Positions 44,347-55,301 of a stretch of 64,000 nt of DNA are shown here, one piece after another. Both the position numbers and the translations under genes were made by a program. The notes beneath the pieces are model-generated. The model was not told the origin of the DNA, did not search any database, and saw only the letters and a list, made by a program, of their open reading frames with translations. Position 1 is the first letter of the stretch. Each line of letters opens with the position of its first letter. Source of the stretch: Patella vulgata (taxonomy: Eukaryota > Mollusca > Gastropoda > Patellidae); assembly GCF_932274485.2 (NCBI RefSeq), contig NC_065881.2:81966702-82030701 (forward strand). Reading direction: 5' to 3'.

Positions 44347-47300
44347 TCATCTTTTCGATCCAATTTTCCTCGAAGTTCCCAGTTTTTTATTTGTTTTTTC
44401 TTCCATCATTTGAGCTATGTATTGTTCTTGTTGTTTTTCAACATCAATTTCCCCGACTTTCTGTTTGTATTTATGACTTTGTTCCATCAACAGATTTCGT
44501 AACCTTTTTATTTCCTCATCTTTATCTTGTATGTTGACTTCTTGATTTTTACACCTTGTCTTTGTTTCTGTAAAAGAATGAAAATAAATAAACAGATTGG
44601 AGATTATTATCTTCTCAACATAATACAAACTAAAACAAGTGGTTGCCATGCAAGATAAGCCCACATTTTGCAAAAGATGGACAAAGAATAGATAAAACAA
44701 AAATTTTTTTTCGTACTATCAGTGTCCATAATGAAGAATGTTACTGTCCAACCTGTGTCGATATCGTTAGGAACCAAGATCTTTGGGACAAATATTAAGT
44801 TTCATCAAAATCGAATAAAAATTGTGACCTGTAGGGGTCCACAAAATGTGAATTGACACACAGACGGACTTCCGCCTACTCTCCTTAGATTTACAACAGT
44901 CAAGCCAATGGGTACATGGAGAGAGAGAGAGAGAGACAGAGAGAGAGAGAGAGATGAAAAGGGTTTAAGGTCCACCTGACACAAACTAGGTCATTTTGGG
45001 ACTAACATTTCAATAATTTGCTTGCGCATAGGTGTCTGTAGCAGTGGGAGGAAACCGGAAGACCCGGAGAAAATCCCACGAGGTTGGATAGACCATACTC
45101 CTTGTCACGTATAACCAGGGAATCGTAACCACGCCAGATGACTCAATGACAGACCTTATGATACAATGTGCACATGCTAACCATTCGGCCATCCAACCCC
45201 CCAGGTACATGAATGGACCACGCTTTTATGTTCCATCTGCAGGACTTGACATAATTTCCTTGTTGGCCTTGCAGGTGCAATCCCTGATAAAATTACACAG
45301 GTTCTACATGACAAGGAGTAGGGTCGCATGTCCAACCTCATTGGTTTTTCTCTGGGTTCTCTAGTTTCGTCACACTGCTAGAGACCCCTACACGCAAGCA
45401 AATTATTGAAATAAAATTGAACCATATGCTAGTCCCGAAGTGACCTAGTTTGTGTCAAACAAAGTAAGTCACATGATTCATAATATTATATTTTTACCTG
45501 TCCATTTTGATTCAATATCTTTCTGTCTGTTTGACATCTGTACTGTTTTATTCTTTAAACTGTTATACCTGAAAACAAATACACTCATATTCAAATGAAA
45601 CCAAAACCCAATCATATTCATTCTCTCAAACTGTACCAAGAAGACCCAATCATATTCATTGTTTCAAATCAAGACCCAATCATATTTATTGTTTCAAATC
45701 AAGACCCAATCATATTCATTCGCTGAAATGGTATAACGACTCAATAATATTCATTGTTTCAAATTGTCAAGAACCAATCATGTTCATTGTTTCAAATGGT
45801 ATCAAGATTCAAGGCCCAATCATATTCATCATCTCAAATTGTACTATGGTTGAAATGTATAAAGGGTTCTGTAACTACTGTGACATACCCCCTGATACTC
45901 TATGGACACGAATCATGGATTCCTGAATATCACGTTTTTGTGGAACCTAATAACCAAATTCTACTTACGAAGCCTCAAATGAAAGCTTTTCTCGTTCTAG
46001 TTGTTTGGTGAGAATCTCTATTTCACCAAGTGAAAACTCCAGTTTATCAGTAACCTCTGTTAATTTGTTCCGTGTTCTTGCATGTTCATATCTTTCTGTC
46101 TACAAATAAAATTGTTTCAACAAAAATATAAATCTATATTCATATTAACCTAAACACATCTAATATTGAAAATCCAAGCCAAGTTCAATCTACTATATAC
46201 CTCTAGGCTTGATGAAAATCTGCTACGTTTTATATCTTCTCAGATTTGAGCAAACTCCTGTGTGATAAGGAGCATCGAGTGTTCATTTTTAATGTCAATA
46301 ATTACTTAATTTTTCCCCACCATATATTTACAGGAATTTCAAAAAGTGAGAGAAATGGGGTTTAATATCCACTTGACACAAACTAGGTCATTTCAGGACT
46401 AACATATGGTTTAATTATATTTCAATAATTCGATTGCGCGTATGGGTCTTTAGCAGTGACAGGAAACCGGAGTACTCAGCGAAAATCCACGAGGTTGGAC
46501 AGTTGATCCTACTCCTTGTCACATACAACCGGGGAATCAAAATCACACAGGACTTTTAACCGTGTGACCTTATAATATAAGGTAATATAAAATTGGGTTC
46601 TTATGATGTAAAATTAGCTATTAATATCCAGATATGTCACACCCGTTGAGCGCTCAGTTGTAGTTGAGAACACTACATGTATAATGTATATCTAAAGTCG
46701 TAATAAAAAAATAAATTTACCCAACGAAGAAATTGAACTGTCAGTCAAATATTTTACATGACAGGAAAACAGATATTTTTGGAGGATTGAGCGATATTGT
46801 TAGATTGTGAATTGAAACAACGATATATATATATACATATATAATGTTGTATAATAGTACTATATAGATCAGGAAACAGGCATGAAGTCACCATCATCAT
46901 CATTTAATTGTGATGTCATATTAAAGTCAATCAATTGATATGCAATTATCCAAGGAATAAGCATGTCGTTTCATATCGATAGTACCGGAATTCATCTTTT
47001 TTCGAAGCACATCACCCCCAAGTAATGAAATGAAATAGGGTTTAATGTCCTACTGTTCTGCTGGGCTAATGAAGGCGGGCATGCCCCATACAGTATGCTA
47101 TGAGGGAAATTTTGCCCAGGCAGTGGCACTATGGCCTACTCTTATATCAAATTCCTAACGCCAAGGGATCTTTTACGTGCACGTCATTGTGTACCTGGGA
47201 CCTCGGTTTTCCGTACCATCCAAACGAGTAGACAGCTGTCCTTGTCAGGCCCTCCGTCCTGCACCACTGACAAGGGGAAACCACGTCGGAAAATCCTGTT

Positions 47301-49143
47301 GAACTTTCTCGGCTAATGCAGGGATCGAACACGTAACCTCCTGGCTAGCGAGCCAGCGTCTTACCCACTTAGCCACCGTGACTCCATCACCCCCAAGAAA
47401 AAGAACAACAACAAAATGAATAACGCAGAATAAAAATTTGTCTAGCCGAAATAATATTCAATGAGGAAATACTTGTCTATATACAAACCTGAATATAAGG
47501 CACCTGCCACAGACTTTGTCAGACACAAATTAGCATACAATGTTTATATTATTACAAACGTTGTCCAGACTTGTCATATATACTATTTCCCTACCTGTTA
47601 CAGGTGCCCCATGTCCAGACTTGTATTATATACTACTTCCTTACCTGTTACAGGTGCTCTATGTCCAGACTTGTATTATATAGTATTTCCCTCTACCTGT
47701 TACAGGTGTCCCATGTCCAGACTTGTATTACATGTACATAGTATTTCCCTACCTGTTACAGGTGTCCCATGTCCAGACATGTACTATTTCCCTACCTGTT
47801 ACAGGTGCCCTATGTCCAGACTTGTATACATACATACATGTACATATACTAACCTGTAGTTCTAATAAAATCTTTTCAAATTCTTCTTTAGGTACATATT
47901 TATCTTTTATGGTAGCCTTCAAATTAAAATAAAAACAGAGTATCGAGTTATTGAAAAAAACAAAACAGATTGTAGACCCTACTCTTTGTCATGTCATTGT
48001 GTGGTGTGGGATCCAAATCACAGCTTGCACAGATGACAAGACATAAAATCTGTAGTCTCCTGATTTAGACAAAAAATTGACCTTACCCCATTGCTTGCAT
48101 ACGCGGTGGACACATTAGCCGAAATCATTTGGGCGAATCGTTCGGCCATATCAATCGCGATTCGCTTCACCAGTCAATTGCATCACATTTCATTTCACAT
48201 GATTAAACATGGTGGCGACCATGTTTTCAAACAATCACATGATTTCTCGATATGAGCGGATGGTGAGTGGTGATTGGCCAATGAATTCTATAATCGGGTG
48301 AATGCTTCGGCAAAGCAGACACACCAGGCAAATATATCAAACATGTTTGATTTGGGCGAATCATTCGGTCGAATGAGAGTGGGCACACTAAGCGAATTTC
48401 GACGCCGATTGATTCGGCCGAATCATTCAGCTAGTGTCCACCACTTTAGGTAAGAACAGTAAACTCAACAGAGCAACACTCTAATCCAGAAATCTATAAA
48501 AATACAAATTGCAACCTACAGTGGCTCAGTCAGTATGGTACGTGCTCACTGACTAGTTTTGTGGGTTCAATTCTAGTGTTGGTCAGGAAAGAGTCCTGGA
48601 ATTTTTCAGAGTGAGCACCCCCACCCCCCAGCAAAAAAATTTTGACCCCTCCCCCCTGTGAAAAAATTGTCGACCATTAAAACAATAGATACACATTGTC
48701 TGTGAATTTTACAGCACCCCTGATAACACTTCCCGCCCACCGTCGTTGCTCTGAGCTAGTTACGGCCCTGTTCAGAGTGGTTTCCCCCTAGTCAGTGATG
48801 CCCTAAAGCAAAGACACAGACGTTGATACATAGATGTGCATGTAAAAGAACCAATGAAAGTTAGAATTCAAACTAAGAGATGGTCCTAGAGCTGCTGCCT
48901 TGGATAAATTTCCCTCATACTCACAGTCATAGCACCGTATATATTGTACATGTATGCACAGGAGGAGAAGGAGGTTAAACCTCCATTTCATTTCATTTAT
49001 AATGTATACCATTCATTTCTCAATCTAGACTAGTTGAAATTAGATTACAACTGGTTACACATGTATTAACAAGGACGGCTCTAATATTATGGTACTACCA
49101 ATATATCCACTAAACCAATCACTCTCTTTCAGGTATTAACAAG

Positions 49144-49182
<39 letters not shown>

Positions 49183-52122
49183 GTTTAAAGTCTACTCAAA
49201 ACAAACTCGTTCATTTCAAATTTATTAAAAGGGACTAGGTTGGACAGGTTACCTTACCCCTTGTCACGTACAACAGGGGAATCGAAACCACGACAGTTGA
49301 CTCAATGACAGACCTTATGGATACAATGCGCACGTGCTAACCATTCGGCCAGCCAACCCCTCATTGGGCTAATGATGACAGGCATATGCCATACAGTGTG
49401 CTATGAGTTGAGGGAAATTTTGCCCGTACAGCGGCACAATGGCCTACTCTTATATCAAATTTCAACTACAAGGGGATCTTTTACACGCACACCTGTTTTT
49501 CATCCCATCCGAATGACTACAGTGTCCTTTGCCAGGCCTCTATCCTACACCACTGATAAAAGGGGGAACCCTGATGAACTTTCTCGAACAATGCAGGGAT
49601 CAAATAAGCACCTTCGGATTAGCGAGTCACCATGGCTCCCGTTCTAGTTATGGTCTGTCTTCATATAGTCTACCAATCTACCTGTAAATACCTAGTTATA
49701 GCCTGTCTTCATATAGTCTACCAATCTACCTGTAAATACCTAGTTATGGCCTGTCTTCATATAGTCTACCAATCTACCTGTAAATACCTAGTTATGGCCT
49801 GTCTTCATACCTGTAAATCTTTCATATTCTTCTTCTCATCTTCTCGAGTAAGCAAACTTTCTTGAAGAACAGATTTTTGATGACTGACCTATAAAATTAT
49901 AATAAATAAATATACACATGTATGATGTTCAGATAACGAACATCAAACTGTCATGACGATTTACCTAGCTAATTAACACTAACTATAGATACTACCAAAT
50001 ACCACCACATACAGTAGGCCTACCTCATTATCGTGAAAAACTAACAGAATGGTTGAATTACTTTTAAATATCTTGGTATAAAATTAGTTTATGATTTAGT
50101 TGTCAGTTGGTGAAAAACTAACAGAATGGTTGAATTACTTATAAATATCCTACAGCATCTTGGTATAAACCTAGTTTATGATTTAGTTGTCAGTCGGTGC
50201 AGGACCGGACAATAAATGTCACAATAAAACATAGTCCTGCTATGCACTGGGCTGGGTACCAAGTCTTTAAAGACCCCTGTGTGTGCGCTAAAGCGGTGGA
50301 CACATTAGCCGAATTATTCTTCACCTAATTTTATTTGGCCAAATGGGTGGACACGTACACTAGGCGCATGCTTCGTACGATCCACCAGTCGATTACATTA
50401 CCTTTCACGTCATATGATTAAACATGGCGACAACCGTGTCTTTAAACAATCATGTAACTTCCCGATATGAGTGGATGATTGGCTAATCAATTCTATATTC
50501 GAGCGAATGTTTCTGCGAAGTGGACACACTAGGCGAATGTAATGCAAGCGAATATAAACATGTTTGATTGGGCGAACCATTCTGCCGAATGGAAATTTGG
50601 CTGAATGACAGTTGACACACAAGATGAATTTCGACTTTCGGCTAGTGTGTCCAAAACTGGAAATATGACAACATAATTACATATCATTGTCTGCGAGTGC
50701 GATATCACCCCCGGTGGAAATGGAACACCAAGAACAAAAACAAGATTTTGCAGCCTGATTTTGCATTCAGCATTGTACTTTCACTAGTAGTGTAAATTGT
50801 GCAAGACCTACGGCGGAGCTACGGCTAGACCAAATCATAGTCTACTTTGTTTGTTAATAATAGTTAATGTCTAGGCTATTAATAATATCTAAATATGATA
50901 AAATTGGTATACAGACAACTCATCCCAAAGACAATTCATCCCAAGAGAACTCATCCCAATATAAGACAAGTCATCCCAAGATAAAGACAACTCATCCCAA
51001 CTTTAAAACATGGGTCGAGATATAAGACAAGTCATCCCAAGAAATAAGTGCTAGTTATATTTGTTTTAATACAATTTATTTCTTTGAAGACCATTCTGAT
51101 TTTGTTGTAAAAATGTGTTATGTTGATATTGTTGTTTTAATATGATTGATATTGTTTTAAGTTGTTTTAAGCGCTCTGTATACTTAGAACTATCATAGCG
51201 TACATGTTTCAATTCTTTCTTTGAACCATACCTGTGACCGAAAATGTTGGCCCCAGTCGTGCTGAGTGTTTCCATATCATTGTCTGATAGAAATTCGTCA
51301 GAATATGACATATTCTTTTCTTATGTATGTGTTTCAGAAAAGCTAATATGTGGGGATGAGTTGTCTTCTAACTTGGGATGAGTTGTCTTATATTGGGATG
51401 AGTTGGAGGCAGACCACCATTAATTTCCCCATTGACTTCAATGTTAATTCTGGCCTATTTGCCCACCTCCAACTTTTCCCCAAATTTTCGTTGGGCTGAA
51501 TGTTTTCCACTACAGACAGAGGAACAAATGGTCATGTCTTTGCACTAAAATTTGTATGAGGTTGACCACCAAAATTTTGAGATACACAAACTTGAAGAAG
51601 CATACTAAAAACATGTAACTAGTTGCCGTACATATCGCCGTAGCTAACCTGATAACCCTCTTATCCTTCCGCCTCAAAATCATGAATATTTACCAAAACC
51701 TGGCAGAAAATGTTAATTCAAACCCTCTTCATCCATTCTAGACCAAAAAATCAACACAAATGGGCATGCAAAAGGGGAGAAAAGAGAGAGAGAGAGAATT
51801 GCTATAAATAGACGAACTACAATTCGTGGGTACCGAGATGATGAAATTTAATGGTGGTCTGCCTCCAGTTGTCTTGGGATGAGTTGTCTTTGGGATGAGT
51901 TGTCAGGTATTCGATAAAATTGTAAACACAACAATCAACAAACTTACTTACATCGTCATTTAAACGTTGTAATTGTTCCATCTGTGTTTTGAATACATCT
52001 TGAATCTGCGCCTGTATAAGGACGTATGTTGGAAGATCTTTTGGGCTTTTCTTTGAATCGTTAATGGATGTTTTCATCGATAAATTGCAAACTTCAGAAA
52101 TCGCTTCTTCGACTTCGGCCAT
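44347..52122 (-). CDS. SPATA24: SPATA24-like coiled-coil protein
   Basis: Six exons join in phase on the minus strand: 51,952-52,122 (ATG, 57 codons), 49,811-49,888, 47,854-47,916, 45,969-46,099, 45,498-45,568 and 44,347-44,567 (TGA). All introns are GT-AG. The product is about 244 residues, nearly all predicted helix/coiled coil, without signal peptide or membrane segment. Two stretches match what I recall of vertebrate SPATA24 (about 205 residues): KLEFSLGEIEILTKQLEREK beside mammalian LQFALGEVEVLSKQLEKEK, and KQQEQYIAQMMEEK beside KQQESYMAQVLDQK; KEEFEKIL fits KEEFQAVE. SPATA24 is a testis-enriched protein reported in spermatogenesis; its molecular role is poorly known. The N-terminal exon matches the vertebrate protein less well. 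Minisatellites lie against three exon borders. Its 3' exons were carried along twice in the unit duplications. Confidence 0.82.
44919..45203 (-). mobile_element. SINE family A with (GA)n tail, right border of copy 2
   Basis: Tail at 44,919-44,954, head at right ending CCAACCCCCC. Flanks GGGTACATGG and GGTACATGAATGG look like the remains of a TSD. Confidence 0.8.
45296..45462 (+). repeat. SINE family A body fragment in SPATA24 intron
   Basis: Parental counterpart of 13,699-13,860 without the 450-bp insertion behind it. Confidence 0.7.
45595..45835. repeat. Minisatellite AAGACCCAATCATATTCATT, parental copy
   Basis: Imperfect units lying between SPATA24 exons 4 and 5, about 25 bases beyond the exon 5 acceptor. 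Confidence 0.75.
46341..46600 (-). mobile_element. SINE family A, diverged
   Basis: GAGAAATGGGGTTTAATATCC, ACACAAACTAGGTCATTTC and GAGGTTGGACAGTTGATCC in order; head degraded. Lies in SPATA24 intron 3. Confidence 0.7.
46601..47010. other. Intron sequence, nothing recognised
   Basis: AT-rich with short TATA/ATC microsatellites near 46,815-46,905. No exon or element ends seen. Confidence 0.4.
47023..47385 (-). mobile_element. SINE family B, full length
   Basis: TSD ATCACCCCCAAG at 47,011-47,022 and 47,386-47,397. (ATTTC)n tail at left and tRNA-like head at right on the minus strand. Confidence 0.88.
47565..47825. repeat. About 50-60-bp minisatellite near SPATA24 exon 3
   Basis: Five units of CCTGTTACAGGTGYCCYATGTCCAGAC-type sequence followed by TTGTATTATATACTATTTCC. 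It ends about 30 bases from the exon border. The ACCTGT/ACAGGT words resemble splice-site sequence. Confidence 0.85.
48103..48444. mobile_element. MITE with GCGGTGGACACATTAGCCGAA ends, copy a
   Basis: Left end GCGGTGGACACATTAGCCG, right end GCTAGTGTCCACCAC in inverse orientation. Interior has many CGAATCATTCGGCC-like inverted words and no frame. A relative is at 50,293-50,656. Confidence 0.7.
48800..49005 (+). repeat. SINE family B, old 5'-truncated copy
   Basis: TGCATGTAAAAGAACC, AATTTCCCTCATA and CTCCATTTCATTTCATTT match the family B 3' half with many changes. Confidence 0.6.
49150..49357 (-). mobile_element. SINE family A with (GA)n tail
   Basis: (GA)n at 49,150-49,180, shortened core, head ending CGGCCAGCCAACCCC. 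A family B fragment follows directly. Confidence 0.75.
49358..49640 (-). repeat. SINE family B, diverged copy
   Basis: GGGCTAATGATGACAGGCATA, GCCATACAGTGTGCTATGAG and AATGCAGGGATCAAATAAGC; tail lost where it abuts the family A SINE. Confidence 0.7.
49645..49812. repeat. 48-bp minisatellite ending at the SPATA24 exon 2 donor
   Basis: Three and a half units of GTCTTCATATAGTCTACCAATC plus TACCTGTAAATACCTAGTTATGGCCT. The last partial unit GTCTTCATACCTGTAAATC overlaps the exon 2 splice donor itself, so the array copies the exon edge. Confidence 0.85.
50293..50656. mobile_element. MITE with GCGGTGGACACATTAGCCGAA ends, copy b
   Basis: Left AAAGCGGTGGACACATTAGCC, right TTTCGGCTAGTGTGTCCAAAA. Same family as 48,103-48,444. 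Confidence 0.7.
50914..51904. mobile_element. Foldback element with ACAACTCATCCCAA repeats
   Basis: Left arm 50,914-51,040 is a run of GACAACTCATCCCAA-like units; the right arm carries the inverted units at 51,350-51,404 and 51,870-51,904. The right arm is split by another element (51,405-51,866). The minus strand has an open stretch at 51,066-51,308 (SYSDEFLSDNDMETL and on) of unknown origin. GGTAT occurs near both ends but is not clearly a TSD. Lies in SPATA24 intron 1. Confidence 0.75.
51405..51866. mobile_element. 462-bp MITE nested in the foldback element
   Basis: Ends GGAGGCAGACCACCATTAA and TTAATGGTGGTCTGCCTCC, exact inverted repeats. Flanked by AGTT (51,401-51,404 and 51,867-51,870). 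Removing it and one AGTT restores the host repeat GGATGAGTTGTCTTGGG. No coding capacity. Confidence 0.85.
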
Positions 52123-52690
52123 TTTGAATTCACCGGGAGATTAATGCCGCGATTAACAAGCCTTTACTTGTCCGTATTTGTAAAGGGAGGCAAGAATGCT
52201 GAAATATTCTGGATGCAGACCACAAAATATTCATCACGCCATTTAAAACTTACTCCTCGCTGTGTTTCGTTTGATTAGAGCTAATCCCACTTACCACTGC
52301 TGTAATGGAAGCAAATTTCTATTCCAAATTATGAGTGGTCAATAGTCCGATTAACAACTAATAGCTTTAAACAGAGCTCCAAATTGGAACAAATATGTTT
52401 ACATAACGTTACGTCATGACTCACCATTTTATTATGCCCAATTATCCAGGGCATAGCAGAATATTGGAGAAAAACTAATTGTGTGACAAACACGGATACA
52501 ATGTAAACTATATTAATCTTTGAGAGGCATTTAGTAACTGGACAGAACAATAAACTATAACACATACTTATGGAAAAACAGCTGCTTGTGTATTTGGGCG
52601 ACGTTTCGAAGAGTATTCTCTCAACGTTATCAAGCCAATTAACGTTATCAAGTTTAGAGTCACCTTCTTAAGGTCAGGCACAGAAAACCA
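52123..52690. other. SPATA24-like 5' flank
   Basis: No TATA box at a convincing distance and no other exon. Contains GGGCGACGTTTCGAAGAGTATTC near 52,596, similar to a word near 5,946 in copy 0. Confidence 0.4.
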
Positions 52691-52699
52691 ATGCCCTGA

Positions 52700-53725
52700 A
52701 TTCTTGACGTCAATGTGACACCCTTCATTAAAAAATCAACCCTTGATCTTACTGTGCTAAAAATTTACCGACCCGTGTCGAATTTATCTTTCATTTCGAA
52801 AATTATTGAAAAAATTGTCCTTAATCGTTTTAAATATCATTTGTGTGGAAACAATCTCCAAGAAAAATTTCAATCGGCATACAAAAACGACACAGCACGG
52901 AATCCGCCTCACTTTGTGTTCAGAATGATATCGTATGCAGTTTAGATCGGAAGAAACAGGTGTCGTTAGTTTTATTGGACTTGAGTGCGGCATTTGATAC
53001 GAAAGATCAATCAATCCTCCTCGGGAGGCCTGAAACTCGATACGGTATATCCCGAGACGCACTGAAATGGTTTGAGTCTTATCTGAGTGGAAAACGACAG
53101 AGTATTGTTATTGACGCATCTGAATCAATGCCTTAAGCTCTTGATTTTGGTGTTCCCCAGGAATACGTATTGGGACCGGTTTTGTTCACTGCACCAATTG
53201 GAGATATCATATGTGAGATGGGTCTTAATTACCACCTCTATGAAGATGATAACATTGGCAAAATCTGACCCTATACTGACCTTTATGCCATTAAACTGTT
53301 AATAAATGCTTTTGTTATGTCATCGTTAGATTGTTGTAATTCATTATTGTATTCTCTTCCTAAGTCAGCTACAGAAAATCCAGAATAAAGCAGCTCGAAT
53401 TGTATCTCTCACCAAACCATCTGACCATGTTACACCTGTTCTAAAACAGTTAGATTGGCTACTGGTTAATAAACGCATCATTCTCAAAATTAACACAATC
53501 ACTTTCAACTGTTTAAACGATCCTTTGGCACCATCCTATTTATCCGATTTGATTAAAAAATATGTACCTTCTCGTTCCTTACGTTCATCTCATAAAAACC
53601 AACTTGTATGTCCAGTACAGTAGTCAAAAATGTGGTGAAAGCTTTTTCATACACAGCACCAAAAGAATGGAACAATTTGCCTCTGGAAGTCCAAAATAGT
53701 CCAAACTTGGCTATATTTAAATGAC
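52700..53725 (+). mobile_element. LINE fragment (CR1/L2-like), decayed
   Basis: Reverse-transcriptase pieces in order but different frames: YRPVSNLSFISKIIEKIV (52,775-52,830), LVLLDLSAAFDTKDQSIL (52,965-53,020, motif with catalytic D), YLSGKRQS, LYEDDN in place of the YADD box (about 53,238), then after a deletion the C-terminal LDCCNSLLYSLP and ARIVSLTKPSDHVTPVLKQL (53,390-53,460). Several frameshifts and a lost segment after the YADD region; no endonuclease domain. The text resembles CR1, L2 and Jockey-group proteins; I cannot choose between them. Confidence 0.75.
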
Positions 53726-53785
53726 GTCTAAAACCCCTGTTTTTTTACCCCAAACGTTTGAACTATAATTTACATATAAATGCTC

Positions 53786-53980
53786 CACGTGCGCGCTGTA
53801 TCACAAGGTCTGTCATTGAGTCAACTGGCGTGGTTTCGATTCCCCGGTTGTACGTGACAAGGAGTAGGGTCGCCTGTCCAACCTTGTGTGTTTTCTCCGG
53901 GTCCTCCGGTTTCCTAACACTGATAAAGACCCCTACGCGCAAGCGAATTATTGAAATAAAATTGAACCATGTGTTAGTCC
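53786..53980 (+). mobile_element. SINE family A, 5'-truncated
   Basis: GCGCGCTGTATCACAAGGTC through AATTGAACCATGTGTTAGTCC, with intact B box GGTTTCGATTCCCCGG. It adjoins the DIRS-type fossil. Confidence 0.8.
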
Positions 53981-55301
53981 GACGTTGAAATAAGCTGCCC
54001 AACCAAACTAGCCAACCGAACATGAAATCGACCGTGATGCTTGGATTTAAAAAGACAATTATTAATATCCAAAACAGTATCACGTATCTTATCTAAACGT
54101 TTATCAGGTATAGAAATTGAACCATGTTGATTTTTCGACATTGGGAACAAATCCACTATCAATTAGATCTTTTTTAATCTGAGAACTAACCAAGGTAGCC
54201 TCTTCCTCATCCTGTGAAGTTCCAAATCCGTCGTCCAAATACATAACTACAAATTTTCCCTCGCCTCTCCATTTAGCTATTAGAGGTTGTGTAATTTTAG
54301 TGAATACATAAGGCGCTGAACTAAGGCCAAATGGTAAAACAAGAAATTTAAAATATTTACAAACACCATTAAATATCCACGAGAACCCCAAAAAAGATGT
54401 ATGAAGCGGATATATGTCAATATGATGATAAGCCGAATGGATGTCGCAATTAAACAACCAAGAATTAGGTTTCAGATAAGATAATGCAATACGAACATCC
54501 TCAAATTTAACAGATTGTTTCCATATAAATTTATTAACATGTCTCAAATGTAGAATAAGACATTTTTTGCCCGAAGTTTGTATTGATACCGATAAACGAT
54601 TAATTACACAGGGTAAATTATCATCACTACATTCAAAAATAAGACCTCTAGTATTTAAATCTGAAATTCAGAATGATTTAATGCTGAACGATTGTTCTTA
54701 AAATGTGCAGGAAATGGTTCAGAATAAAATGAGATTTTATAACCGTTTGAGATTACATCTAAAACAAAATCACTAGATTCGAGGTTTCTCCAAAATTGTT
54801 CATTTGTTTTAAGCCGCCCTTTAACAATAATGTCACATTGACCTTGCTCATAATCATAAAAATCGTCCGTAAAATACTCATCTTTAATCACGTCAGAGGG
54901 TTGAACAGATTTATTTTCTGTTTGAAGTTGCAGTTGATGGGTCTTTTGTGTAAGGGCATGCTTTGCGAAAATGTCCGAATTCTCCGCAAGAATAGCAGCT
55001 TCCACCGGATCTTGAATTGGTTTGGGGACGAAAAAAACGAAACCCCTGTCCGTAATTGTTACTGTTTGCATTTCCACCGTATGACGGATATCCACCATAC
55101 AAATAAGGAGATTAACGAACATTGAAAAAACGATCAGACCCTTCATTCCTGGATAGCAAACTAGAGTTGGTGTTAAACTTATGCATAGACGTGGAAGATT
55201 TCTGCTTAGTTTGTTGCTTGCGTTTAACAACCTGGATAGCACGACTCTCGGCCTTTTTGATTCTGGTCTCATCATCAGAATCACTAGCAAGGGGGTTAGT
55301 A

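Larger units (their letters stand above)
28618..45203. repeat. Tandem unit copy 2 (16.6 kb with Tc1 insert)
   Basis: Near-identical partner of copy 1; without the Tc1 element it is about 15.06 kb. At its right end it runs into the complete SPATA24-like gene, so copy 2 lies closest to the parental locus. Confidence 0.9.

Noticed and set aside
47461-47859. 132-codon open frame with CYRCPMSRLV repeats
   Set aside because: It is the translation of a minisatellite next to SPATA24 exon 3; no start context or splice support.
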